A program made the position numbers and the translations under genes. From the NCBI GenBank assembly GCA_015075405.1, contig JABTUK010000002.1:496001-560000 (forward strand): DNA of 64,000 nt. Reading direction: 5' to 3'. The first letter of the stretch is position 1; each line of letters opens with the position of its first letter. Origin of the DNA: Anaerolineales bacterium (GTDB lineage: Bacteria; Chloroflexota; Anaerolineae; 4572-78; J111). Below, piece after piece: positions 26,746 through 35,319 of this stretch. Below the pieces are notes generated by a model. That model was given only the letters and a program-made list of their open reading frames with translations, made no database searches and had not been told where the DNA came from.

Positions 26746-28242
26746 ATGAAAGAAACTACCCTAACTTTACACACCCAATTTCAAATCGGCCAGATGGATG
26801 AAAGAGTCTTCGGCGGCTTTCTGGAGCATATGGGCCGGGCCGTGTATGAAGGCGTTTATGACCCCAAATCGCCCCACGCCGATGAAGACGGTTTTCGCAC
26901 TGACGTGCTGGAGGTTTTACAACGTTGGAATATGACCGCCATGCGTTATCCGGGCGGCAACTTTGCCTCTGGCTATCACTGGCTTGATGGCGTTGGCCCC
27001 CGCGAGCAGCGCCCGACCGTGCTGGAACTGGCCTGGCAAAGCATCGAGCCTAACCACTTTGGCACCGATGAATACATCAAACTCTGCCGCCGCCTGAATT
27101 GGACGCCGATGCTGACTGTCAACCTGGGCACCGGCACGCCTGAAGAAGCAGGCCGCTGGGTGGAGTATTGCAATCGCCCCGGTGGAACAAAATTCGCCGA
27201 TCTGCGCATCGCCAACGGCTCGACCGCTCCGCACCAGGTCAAACTGTGGTGCCTGGGCAATGAGATGGACGGCCCCTGGCAACTGGGGCACGTTTCCGCC
27301 GACGAGTACGCCGTCCGCGCCCAACAAGCAGCCAAAATTATGAAGGATGTGGATAAATCCATTGAGTTGGTGGTCGCCGGCACCTGCTCGATCAGCTTAC
27401 CGACCTATATCGAGTGGGATCGCCGGGTGTTGGAGTATGTGTCTGAAGCCGACTACATTAGCTTGCACTCCTATGCCGGTAACCGGGCCGATGATACCCC
27501 CGATTACCTGGCCATAACCAACGCCATTGACCGCCAAATCGAAGAAATGGACGCGGTGTGTCGTTTTGTCCAGGCCAGACGGCGCAGCCAGAAGCGAGCT
27601 TACCTCTGCTTCGACGAGTGGAATGTGTGGTATCGGACAATGAAACCAGAGTTTCTGGATGGCGACGGTAAATTTGCGCCGCACGTGGCCGAGGAAACCT
27701 ACAATCTCGAAGATGCTCTGGTGGTGGCCGGTTATCTGAACAGTTTTGTGCGCCACGCCGATATGGTCAAGATTGCCAACATTGCCCAAATTGTCAACGC
27801 GCTCTCGCCCATCCACACCGAAGGCGACCGGGTTTTGCTGCACACCACTTTTTATCCCTTTGAAATGTTCTCCCGCCGGCGCGACGGTGTTTCCCTCCAG
27901 CCGATAGTGGCCGGTCCCACCTACGAAGGGCAGAAAAATGGCGAAGTGTTTTATCTCGATACCAGCGCCATCCTCAACGATGACATCCTGCACGTTTTTA
28001 TGACTAACCGGAGTTTGACCGAAGTGATGCCCGTTCAGGTAAAGGTGGCCGACCGGTCAATTGTCGCCCTGGACAGCGCCGAAATTCTCACCGGGCCTGA
28101 TCCCAAAGCAGTAAACTCACTCGAGCAACCCCATCTGATTCAGAGCCGGCCATTCCAGGCGGTGAAGATTACCGACGGCCTGGCGACCGTAGCACTGCCT
28201 CCTTGCTCGGTGGCGGCGCTAACTTTTCGTCTGGGGCGTTGA
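26746..28242 (+). CDS. GH51 alpha-L-arabinofuranosidase
   Basis: A 498-residue retaining enzyme that removes arabinofuranosyl side chains. Acid/base Glu173 is in WCLGNEMDGPWQLGH and nucleophile Glu291 in CFDEWNVWYR. N-terminal GGFLEHMGRAVYEGVYDP and MRYPGGNFASGYHW are family marks; a C-terminal beta-sandwich follows from about 390. There is no signal peptide, so it is cytoplasmic and acts on imported oligosaccharides. AGGAGA lies upstream of ATG 26746. Its last 74 bases overlap the 3' end of the convergent cytochrome b-fusion gene; both reading frames look real to the end. Confidence 0.95.
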   Translation: MKETTLTLHTQFQIGQMDERVFGGFLEHMGRAVYEGVYDPKSPHADEDGFRTDVLEVLQRWNMTAMRYPGGNFASGYHWLDGVGPREQRPTVLELAWQSIEPNHFGTDEYIKLCRRLNWTPMLTVNLGTGTPEEAGRWVEYCNRPGGTKFADLRIANGSTAPHQVKLWCLGNEMDGPWQLGHVSADEYAVRAQQAAKIMKDVDKSIELVVAGTCSISLPTYIEWDRRVLEYVSEADYISLHSYAGNRADDTPDYLAITNAIDRQIEEMDAVCRFVQARRRSQKRAYLCFDEWNVWYRTMKPEFLDGDGKFAPHVAEETYNLEDALVVAGYLNSFVRHADMVKIANIAQIVNALSPIHTEGDRVLLHTTFYPFEMFSRRRDGVSLQPIVAGPTYEGQKNGEVFYLDTSAILNDDILHVFMTNRSLTEVMPVQVKVADRSIVALDSAEILTGPDPKAVNSLEQPHLIQSRPFQAVKITDGLATVALPPCSVAALTFRLGR

Positions 28243-30274
28243 CTGTATCGGGGAGACCGAGAACAAGTATCTGACCGGGGGCGAGAGTCACCTTTCTGAC
28301 CGTTAGAATTAAAGATTCGATGGTTCCCCCCTCAAAACTGAGACGTAGATAGTGTTCTCCCGGCGCTAGGGGTAATTCTTCAAATACGGGGCTGCTCCTG
28401 CCCGAAAAAAATTCAGCCGGGTCGTAAGCTTTCTCCCAAAACACCCGACCATCTACCTTTAGCGTCAACCGGGTGGGCCAGCCAACCCACTCAGCCGGGG
28501 GGCGGCCAATGAGAAAGTCAAAGGGTTCAGCCGGGTCAGGCAGGATCACCTGAACAATGGCCTGGTTTGCCAGGGCCGGATAAGGCCGGAAGGGAGTGTG
28601 GTTCAGCCAGACCGGCAAAATTAGCGTCAACCCCAGCAAAACAAGGGCCGGGGCCAAATTGCGCCAGGTCAATCCCTGAAAAATAGCCCCCTCTTTTTGG
28701 TCTCCTGCACCTACCGCCGGAGAAGTTGCAGCCGCCAGCACCGCTTGGGGAAACGCATCGGGCGGCAGCCACATGGTTGAAATGGGCGCTTTCTCGAAGG
28801 CTCGTTTTAAGCGAGGAGGACGTTTACGGGTGACACGCTCCTCCATCCAGAGGTTGCCTTCGCGCTGGCCGCAGTCATCCGGCGGACAACCGGCCACCAC
28901 GACTTCTTCTGCCCCGCCTTCAAACGCCCGGCCCAGCAAATTGGGATGGGCCGCGGCTACGCAAGGCAGCGGGATGACGATTACCTCAAGTCCATTTTCC
29001 ATCGGACCGGCGGCTTCCCGACTCAGGTAAGGATATGCCCCTTGAACCGCGTGGCGTTCGCAGGTAAAGACGACTTTGAACTTGCCAGAGACGGCTCGAC
29101 GTTGGGCCAGCCGGGTTTGGAGGGCCTGCCCCAATATCTCGGTTGATAGGTCATCTCCCAGTGAAATGGCATTCACATCACAAGACCCCACACAGAGGCC
29201 GCACGAAACACACAGATTGGGGTGAACCTGGGCCACCTGACGGGGGCCACTTCCATTCGCGTGGAGCGTCATAGTGATGGCTTTGTAGGGACAATCTAAT
29301 GCGCAATGGGTGCAGCCGGTGCAGCGGGCCGGGTCAATGGCGACTCGCGGGGGGCGCTGGCGGCGGCGGAAGGAAAGCCAGGGCAGCGCGCCGGCTGCCA
29401 GAACAACCACTGCCAATCCGCCCCACAACCAGCCGGCCGATGGGTTCAATGTGGCCGGGAGGAAAAACAAAAACAAGGGGTCTAGCCTCACCAGGCCGGG
29501 TAATTGGGATAGATTCGCCGGGGGGAGTAGTCCGGCAGGAGCGGCAATAGAAACCAGCAGCAGCGCCGCCCCCAGGCCGATGAGCCAGTGACGATCAGGC
29601 AGGAACTTGGGCCGGTTGAGCCGGATAATATGAAACCAGAAAAACAGCCCCAGCAGGGCCGCCAGCAGGATATGCGCCAGCAGCAGCAGCGCGATGACGA
29701 CCCAGCTCCGGTCGGTGTTGGCGGCAGTGAGCAAACCGGCCGCAAAAGAAGCCCCAAACGGCGTATACTGGCGCAGTAAATTGGTGAAACTGAGGGTAAT
29801 CAGGTGAGCCGCTTGATCCCAGATCAGCCAGTAGCCGGTCACACCGGCCAGCCAGAGAACAACCATCATCACCACCCCGGAGACCCAGGCCAACCAGCGG
29901 GGGCCGCGAAAACGCCCCATAAAAAAGAGCCGAAAGGCGTGCAGCAGGCTCACGATCACGGCGGCGTCGGAGGCATAGCGGTGGATAGCTCGCACGACCC
30001 GCGCAATGAACTGTCCCTCAATCTTGGCGACCGACTCGTAGGCCGCCTCAAAACTAAACTGAAAAAAGAGGGTTAGATACAGCCCGGTCAGGATGACCAC
30101 CAATAACAAAAAGGCTGCCAACGGCCCGGTGTAATAAAGGGGATTGAACCTGGAGTCGCCAACCAGCAGGTTGATCAGCCGTTCCAGTTTTAGAGCAAAT
30201 TTTTCCAGCAGCCGCAGCCCGGCGCTGCGCCGGGTTAGCCAAATATTCAGGCGGTCTTCCTCGGCAGGTAGCAA
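28169..30274 (-). CDS. Cytochrome b - 2[4Fe-4S] ferredoxin - MvhD fusion protein
   Basis: A 701-residue redox fusion. Residues 50-240 are a cytochrome b N-terminal four-helix unit with heme ligand pairs His98/His112 and His201/His215. A further membrane segment lies at about 282-300. Residues 318-328 (CTGCTHCALDC) and 355-365 (CVSCGLCVGSC) bind two [4Fe-4S] clusters. Residues 400-480 match the hydrogenase delta (MvhD/FrhD) iron-sulfur domain with Cys405, Cys438, Cys463 and Cys468. One more membrane segment (about 545-565) and a beta-rich tail follow. It should pass electrons between a cytoplasmic donor and the quinone pool; the partner is unknown. The TTG start is uncertain. No hydrogenase or heterodisulfide reductase gene is adjacent. 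Confidence 0.85.
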   Translation of the reverse strand: MLPAEEDRLNIWLTRRSAGLRLLEKFALKLERLINLLVGDSRFNPLYYTGPLAAFLLLVVILTGLYLTLFFQFSFEAAYESVAKIEGQFIARVVRAIHRYASDAAVIVSLLHAFRLFFMGRFRGPRWLAWVSGVVMMVVLWLAGVTGYWLIWDQAAHLITLSFTNLLRQYTPFGASFAAGLLTAANTDRSWVVIALLLLAHILLAALLGLFFWFHIIRLNRPKFLPDRHWLIGLGAALLLVSIAAPAGLLPPANLSQLPGLVRLDPLFLFFLPATLNPSAGWLWGGLAVVVLAAGALPWLSFRRRQRPPRVAIDPARCTGCTHCALDCPYKAITMTLHANGSGPRQVAQVHPNLCVSCGLCVGSCDVNAISLGDDLSTEILGQALQTRLAQRRAVSGKFKVVFTCERHAVQGAYPYLSREAAGPMENGLEVIVIPLPCVAAAHPNLLGRAFEGGAEEVVVAGCPPDDCGQREGNLWMEERVTRKRPPRLKRAFEKAPISTMWLPPDAFPQAVLAAATSPAVGAGDQKEGAIFQGLTWRNLAPALVLLGLTLILPVWLNHTPFRPYPALANQAIVQVILPDPAEPFDFLIGRPPAEWVGWPTRLTLKVDGRVFWEKAYDPAEFFSGRSSPVFEELPLAPGEHYLRLSFEGGTIESLILTVRKVTLAPGQILVLGLPDTVNAPDEKLAPPPSKEAVLRSPGRR

Positions 30275-30437
30275 AGCAATGTTTCCCCAAAGTAATAGCG
30301 TGGATTAATATATTGTCTGGGGTAGGGCTTATGACTAGATTATTTTGTGATAAGCGGAAGATATTGAGATTGAGTTGAATCGAAAAATGGATTGAAAAAC
30401 ATGAACATAACAGCAGAACTATTTATAGGCCCGCTGT

Positions 30438-31238
30438 TTACCCCAATAGTGTCAATATAGAAATTTCGGTCAAGGTCAGCAGAGTATGCCCCCAATATGT
30501 CTCGGCCTCTCTTGCTGTATTTACTGGTGTTACCGTGGAAGTAGGTGTTGCGCCATTGATGGAAAAAGGTACTGTGCCATTCATCATCGAATCTGTAAAA
30601 TTGTATGCGTTAGCTACGGTTAAGTTAGTGTGTTGAGCATAACCACAACGGGCAACGCTATATATCCCAATACTGGAGTCTGTAAGAATCTGGATATATG
30701 TGTATCCAAGATTGGCAAGTCGTAAAGTCTCATTTTGCAAGCAGTCATTAAATGGGGAGAAGAAATTTTGGTTATTTTTGAGTAAAACCTCACCCCCTGT
30801 ATATGTAACCTGATTATTGGTCATATTATTCACATTACCCTCAGTAGCTCCTCTCCCTTGAGCCCAGCCCTGTATTCTGGTAGTACGCAAGTGAAAAAAC
30901 TGGCCTGTGGGATTACAAACCGCTGGATCGTTAGACTCAGGGTTTTGTTGAAAGTAACGAGCTACATTTCTGATTAAAACTGCGTTTGCCCTAATGGCTC
31001 TAACAGACCAACTGGAACTTACCTCTTGAGGAAGCGAATCTCTCGTAAATGTATCTAAATCAAATCGTTTGGTAATCCCTGTCACACAACCATTCGTACC
31101 TACTATGCCGATAATGATAGTGGGAGATGCAGCATAAGCAGGCCCAGGCATTAACAAAACCAGTAAAAATAGTACGAGTGAAAAGAGAGCATAGTACCTG
31201 ATTTCCTTTACTAAATTTCTCCTATGAGAAGTTCTCAT
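30438..31238 (-). CDS. Secreted SpoIID/LytB-like protein, divergent
   Basis: A 266-residue exported protein. The signal (about 15-37) ends in GPAYAA. The segment LPQEVSSSWSVRAIRANAVL then IRNVARYF matches the SpoIID/amidase-enhancer entry motif, and LANLGYTYIQIL matches its closing motif; the middle is diverged and Asn-rich. The family acts on peptidoglycan outside the cell. The C-terminus (about 225-266) is unrelated. GGGAGA precedes ATG 31238. Base composition is clearly richer in A+T than the neighbours, as is the next gene, which suggests a shared, possibly transferred, origin. Confidence 0.55.
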   Translation of the reverse strand: MRTSHRRNLVKEIRYYALFSLVLFLLVLLMPGPAYAASPTIIIGIVGTNGCVTGITKRFDLDTFTRDSLPQEVSSSWSVRAIRANAVLIRNVARYFQQNPESNDPAVCNPTGQFFHLRTTRIQGWAQGRGATEGNVNNMTNNQVTYTGGEVLLKNNQNFFSPFNDCLQNETLRLANLGYTYIQILTDSSIGIYSVARCGYAQHTNLTVANAYNFTDSMMNGTVPFSINGATPTSTVTPVNTAREAETYWGHTLLTLTEISILTLLG

Positions 31239-31277
31239 CTCGATATTCTCCCTATTCTACAACGTTTGATAAGAGTT

Positions 31278-32477
31278 TCAATTAAAGGTAAGTGAAGCTA
31301 TCCAATACCCTGATTTGCTAACCCTGCCGGAATTTTCATCGTAATACTCACGATAAAAAACTAATCTGTTGCCATTACCAATTAATTGAAGGTATGAACC
31401 ATCTGTAAAAAGCGTTTGCGGCTCACCCCCTTTAGAATCGATTACCTGGAATATGGACTCCTGAATGGCATTTGTACCACCTGTAGGGATTAGTACAAAT
31501 AAAATAACTTTCCCATTGGGCAACCAATTTAGAAAGTTATAGCTCATTTGCTCATTTGTTTCAGTCAGTAAATTGGGATTACTTCCATCAGCATCTACCA
31601 ACCACAATTCAGCTTGATTATCGTCTTTGGAGATTATACTGTAAGCTAATTTCCTGCCATCAGGCGACCAACTGAAGGCGTCTAATGATGCTCCTATTTC
31701 ATTACTAATTTCTATGGTTTTCCCAGTATTTCTATCAACAATAGCTAAAGTATTATTCGAATAAGTACCCTCTGCTATAGCTATCCTTTCACCATCAGGG
31801 GAAAACTCAAAAGAAATTTGATATAATGGATCGTCATTGAAAGGAGGTATCTCAGTAATGGTTTGGTCTTGGCTGATTACTGTTCTTCCTGTATCCGATG
31901 CCAACTTGGCAGCACGTAGTTCACCATGTTGCGCATATATAAGCTCTTGAGCAGGCGTGAATTGCATCATCGAGTAAGGCAAATCGGAAGTGCCTAATTC
32001 GCTTACAGACCCCGTATCAAGGTCAAGCATCTTTAAGGGTTTTTCTTTACTATCAACCCATTCCGTATAAACAACTTCTTTACCATTTGGAGTCCAGGCA
32101 TAATCAGCCACCTCTTTTACCAACAATTCGGTAATACCCTTGTCAAGTGTTCCTAACCACATCTCTCTGGCAGGTTGACCTCGACGGCACAAATATCTGT
32201 TGCCATCAGGCGCAAACTGAGGTGCAAAGCAAGGGATATTTGCCGGTTGTGGCTCTGTGACGGTCAGACTAAAGTCGCCACTAGTTATTGTTGTAGTTTT
32301 ATCTGTTCCTGTTAAAGTAATAGTTGGGGCTTTAGTAGGCATAGATGTAGCTTCTGCTATTTGCTCGTCAGCTTGATAAACAGAGGTTTGAGTAACTAAC
32401 TGTATTGTAAAAAACAATAAACCTATTGTCATTAGGATACCAAGAGAAACGCTGAAAAAGTTTAAAAATTTTCTCAT
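31278..32477 (-). CDS. Membrane-anchored PD40/TolB-like beta-propeller protein
   Basis: A 399-residue protein with one N-terminal membrane segment (about 8-30), a Thr-rich linker and a propeller of PD40 repeats: WTPNGKEVVYT, FSPDGERIAIAEG, WSPDGRKLAYSI and WLPNGKVILFVL. The propeller lies outside the membrane and probably binds a partner protein; no enzymatic site is visible. AGGAG lies upstream of ATG 32477. The SpoIID-like gene follows by 39 nt and the two likely form an operon. A+T-rich compared with flanking genes. Confidence 0.75.
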   Translation of the reverse strand: MRKFLNFFSVSLGILMTIGLLFFTIQLVTQTSVYQADEQIAEATSMPTKAPTITLTGTDKTTTITSGDFSLTVTEPQPANIPCFAPQFAPDGNRYLCRRGQPAREMWLGTLDKGITELLVKEVADYAWTPNGKEVVYTEWVDSKEKPLKMLDLDTGSVSELGTSDLPYSMMQFTPAQELIYAQHGELRAAKLASDTGRTVISQDQTITEIPPFNDDPLYQISFEFSPDGERIAIAEGTYSNNTLAIVDRNTGKTIEISNEIGASLDAFSWSPDGRKLAYSIISKDDNQAELWLVDADGSNPNLLTETNEQMSYNFLNWLPNGKVILFVLIPTGGTNAIQESIFQVIDSKGGEPQTLFTDGSYLQLIGNGNRLVFYREYYDENSGRVSKSGYWIASLTFN

Positions 32478-32591
32478 CTATAGCTCCTCGTTTACAAAAA
32501 CTGTAATTATTTGACCTCAAAAGTGCGTTTTTAACAAACTGACTACCTATTTTTGCTTCCTGAAACTGAACACACCCTCTCCAAAGTAATA

Positions 32592-33728
32592 TTATTCCTG
32601 CCAGGTGCGCAGGAAGGCAATAACGTCGGCCAACTGTTTTTCACTCAGGCGGTCGCTAAAACTGCGCATGGCGGTGCCGGGTCGCCCGTTGAACAGTAGA
32701 GTCAGTAGATCGGCGTTGGAGCTGGTCTGAACGAATTGGCTGGGTTTGAGCCGCAGACCAACGCCGCCCTGGCCTTCGGAGCCATGACAGCCTTTGCAGG
32801 CATCTACATAAATTTCTTCGCCGCTGGCGGCATCGCCAATAGGCCACTGGGTGCGCAGATCGTTCAAAGTAATCAGCGCCTTTTCCGTTTCCTGGGTCTC
32901 GATTTGGGCGATGATGGGATCAAACTGTTCGAGCGCCGGACCAAAGGCCCCCGGCTTGGCCCGGTTGAGATAGAAGACGGCATCCTCCGTGTCGCCCTGG
33001 CTGAGGCTGAAGAGGGCCAAGTTCAGCAGGTCGGCTACGGTGGTATCCGGGGCTACCTGCTCGCTTCTGCGCCAGGCGCCGATGAGGGCCACCAGGTCTT
33101 CGATCTGGTTGGGTGACAGCACGGTTCCCCAGGTGGGCATCCCTTTGGCGGGGCGGCCATTGGCGATGGTTTGCCGGTACCAATCGTCGTCAAGGGTGCT
33201 CAATCGGGCCGGGTTGTTGAGAGCTGGGGCAATCCCGCCCTGGCCGTTTTCGCCGTGGCAGGTGAAGCAACTGCTGGCAAAAAGGGCCGCGCCTCTGGCC
33301 GGGCTTGGCTCGAATACATCTGTGACAACCTCGGGGGCGTTGGGTTCCCAGGCGCGGATAAAGGTCACAATATCCTGAATATTTTCATCGGTGAGTTGGC
33401 CGCCGGTGTCTTGCCCCCAGGCGGGCATCGAGGTGTTGGGCCGGCCGGCCTTGATAGTAGCAAACATCACCTCGTCAGAGGCGGTTTTTAGCAAAGTTTT
33501 GTTGTTCAGGGCAGGTCCGACGACGCCTTCTCCACGCGAGCCATGACAGGAGGTGCAGTTATCTATATAGAGCTGGCGGCCCCGTTTAAGACTGGCCTGG
33601 TTGACTTCCTCGGCGGCTGCCACCAACCGAACCGGTTCGAGGATCCAGGCGGCAATCAACCCGCCAAGAACTGCCAGAGTCAGCGCCAATCCAATCCAAA
33701 GATAACGGTCGTAATTTTCAGCTTTCAT
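32592..33728 (-). CDS. Triheme membrane-bound cytochrome c of the bc complex
   Basis: A 378-residue protein with one N-terminal membrane anchor (about 9-30) and three c-type heme sites: CTSCH (58-62), CFTCH (154-158) and CKGCH (311-315). The first two are in repeated modules with methionine-ligand segments (TSMPAWG, KGMPTWG); a helical stretch (about 225-300) separates the third. It should take electrons from the Rieske/cytochrome b unit and pass them toward the oxidase encoded upstream. Start 33728 leaves 10 nt after the Rieske stop; the ATG at 33767 would overlap that gene. It is the last gene of the respiratory block. Confidence 0.92.
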   Translation of the reverse strand: MKAENYDRYLWIGLALTLAVLGGLIAAWILEPVRLVAAAEEVNQASLKRGRQLYIDNCTSCHGSRGEGVVGPALNNKTLLKTASDEVMFATIKAGRPNTSMPAWGQDTGGQLTDENIQDIVTFIRAWEPNAPEVVTDVFEPSPARGAALFASSCFTCHGENGQGGIAPALNNPARLSTLDDDWYRQTIANGRPAKGMPTWGTVLSPNQIEDLVALIGAWRRSEQVAPDTTVADLLNLALFSLSQGDTEDAVFYLNRAKPGAFGPALEQFDPIIAQIETQETEKALITLNDLRTQWPIGDAASGEEIYVDACKGCHGSEGQGGVGLRLKPSQFVQTSSNADLLTLLFNGRPGTAMRSFSDRLSEKQLADVIAFLRTWQE

Positions 33729-33738
33729 TTTATCTATC

Positions 33739-34236
33739 TCACACTTGGGTTGTTTGATCGGGTTCAAACCGGGAACGCTGCATCGAGCGCCCGGTGTCTA
33801 CAAAAACTTCGCCGTTGGTAATGGTCACCGGAAATACGTCCAGCGGCCGGGGGGCTGGTCCACCTTGAACTTCACCTTTCAAGTCAAACAGCGAGCCATG
33901 GCACGGGCAGTGAAACTGGTTTTCCCCCTCTACCCAGGGCACGCTGCACCCCAGGTGCGTGCAGCGCTGCCACAGGGCCAAAAAGCTGCCATCTTCCAGG
34001 CGGTGCAGGTAAAATCGGCCGGCCTTGATGTGGCTGACGCTGCCGGGCGGAAATTCATCCACCCGCCCGGCCCGCACAATTCCGCCAAAACCGCCGGCGG
34101 TGACCGGCTGGATAAACTTAAAGAGGGAGGCCAGTAAGCCGCCGCCCAGACCCGCCAACGACGCGCCCCAGGCGATAGCTAGAAACTGCCGCCGCTTCAA
34201 CTGCTGTTTTTCCTGTTTAGCCTTGCTCTCACTCAT
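33739..34236 (-). CDS. Rieske [2Fe-2S] protein of the quinol-cytochrome c reductase
   Basis: A 165-residue Rieske protein. Cluster ligands are in CTHLGCSVPW and FHCPCHGSLFD. The N-terminus has KRRQFLAIAWGASLAGLGGG, a twin-arginine-like anchor that holds the protein in the membrane. It moves electrons from quinol at cytochrome b to the cytochrome c encoded next. AGGAGC lies upstream of ATG 34236. It follows the cytochrome b C-terminal gene by 159 nt, a gap filled by a palindromic element with terminal inverted repeats. Confidence 0.94.
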   Translation of the reverse strand: MSESKAKQEKQQLKRRQFLAIAWGASLAGLGGGLLASLFKFIQPVTAGGFGGIVRAGRVDEFPPGSVSHIKAGRFYLHRLEDGSFLALWQRCTHLGCSVPWVEGENQFHCPCHGSLFDLKGEVQGGPAPRPLDVFPVTITNGEVFVDTGRSMQRSRFEPDQTTQV

Positions 34237-34266
34237 CTTATATACGCTCCTAATAGGGGTTAAGGA

Positions 34267-34393
34267 AGTTCCAAGAAATATTATCCAATTTTGTGAAACG
34301 TGATGCGTGAGGACTCTCAGACAAATTCATCACGTTTCACGTATCACGCATCACACGAATCAAATTTGTTTGGATGATTTAAATCTTGGAACT
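34267..34393. mobile_element. MITE-like palindrome with 10-bp terminal inverted repeats
   Basis: Perfect ends AGTTCCAAGA (34267-34276) and TCTTGGAACT (34384-34393). Inside, arms with GTGATGCGTGA and TCACGCATCACA pair, as do CCAATTTTGT and CAAATTTGTTTGG in part. It encodes nothing and stops two bases before the cytochrome b C-terminal stop codon. Core units match the repeats at 38163-38231 and 56594-56641. Confidence 0.6.
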
Positions 34394-34395
34394 GT

Positions 34396-35172
34396 CTAAA
34401 GGTTGTTCAAGGGATTGTACCCATCCGGCATGGCCCACGGCCAGTAAAGCTCAAAGCCCGGCCCGCGAAACAGAAAGCCAACCAGCGTTAGCACCACGCC
34501 CGAAACCAGCAGCATAGTGAATAACACCAGCACCAACTCGCGGGTATTCATTCGACCCGGACGGCTGCGCCACAACGCCAAGACCGGCAGTAAGACCAGG
34601 ACAGCCATAATCACACCCGGAATGACCGATTGGGTCATAAGCGGCGGCAGTACATCGCGTAGCAATTCGCGGGGCGGAAAAGTGGTGCTCAGGATCACAA
34701 AGGCCGGTATCACCAGCAAGGCGTACAAGGCCGTCCAGCCGACAATTCGCTTGCCGCGCGATGAAGTGAACCATTTACCTGCTCCGGTTCGGTCGTGATC
34801 GAGATAGGGAATAGCCACCAGGAACAGCACCGCCAGGGCCGGGACGATGACGCCGGACAGCAGCGGGTGCATGTGTTCCAACATTTCCTGCAAGCCCATA
34901 AAATACCAGGGCGCTTTGGCCGGGTCGGTGGTGATGATGGGGTTAGCCAGCTCTTCCAACGGCGCATTTTTTAGCAGCGAGAACAACAGCAAGACCGCCG
35001 TCGCGCCCAGGGCTAACAACAGCTCCAAAATTGCGACCACCGGGAAGGCAAACACCGTATCGTCCGGCCCTTTATCCACCATCGTGGTGGGGCCCCGCAC
35101 AATTTCGACCAGGCTGTAGGTTTTGTTTGATGACCGGGGGAAAACTTCTTCGATTTTTGGCTCTTTAATCAT
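34396..35172 (-). CDS. Cytochrome b C-terminal subunit (subunit IV-like)
   Basis: A 258-residue membrane protein with about four helices carrying the C-terminal half of cytochrome b. The quinol-oxidation-site motif is APWYFMGLQEMLEHMHPLLSG in place of canonical PEWY; I give the key part as APWYF. The extra N-terminal helix lies at about 45-68 and the last at about 215-240. It makes the Qo site with the split N-terminal half encoded immediately upstream. GAGG precedes ATG 35172. Confidence 0.88.
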   Translation of the reverse strand: MIKEPKIEEVFPRSSNKTYSLVEIVRGPTTMVDKGPDDTVFAFPVVAILELLLALGATAVLLLFSLLKNAPLEELANPIITTDPAKAPWYFMGLQEMLEHMHPLLSGVIVPALAVLFLVAIPYLDHDRTGAGKWFTSSRGKRIVGWTALYALLVIPAFVILSTTFPPRELLRDVLPPLMTQSVIPGVIMAVLVLLPVLALWRSRPGRMNTRELVLVLFTMLLVSGVVLTLVGFLFRGPGFELYWPWAMPDGYNPLNNL

Positions 35173-35197
35173 AATAACCTCATTATCCTCAGCCTCA

Positions 35198-35283
35198 TGT
35201 CATTTCGAGACCGAAGGTCGAGACCCAGGATGTAACAGTTAAAAGCAAGGTCTTGGAGATTTCTCCCTGCGGTCGAAATGACA
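35198..35283. repeat. Palindromic repeat, GTCATTTCGA family
   Basis: Ends TGTCATTTCGA and TCGAAATGACA with inner GACCGAAGGTCGAGACC / GGTCTTGGAGATTTCTCCC. A second copy is at 42631-42730. It separates the two halves of split cytochrome b. Confidence 0.8.
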
Positions 35284-35319
35284 TGCCTGAGCAGATACAT
35301 AATCTCTATCTGGCTCCAT

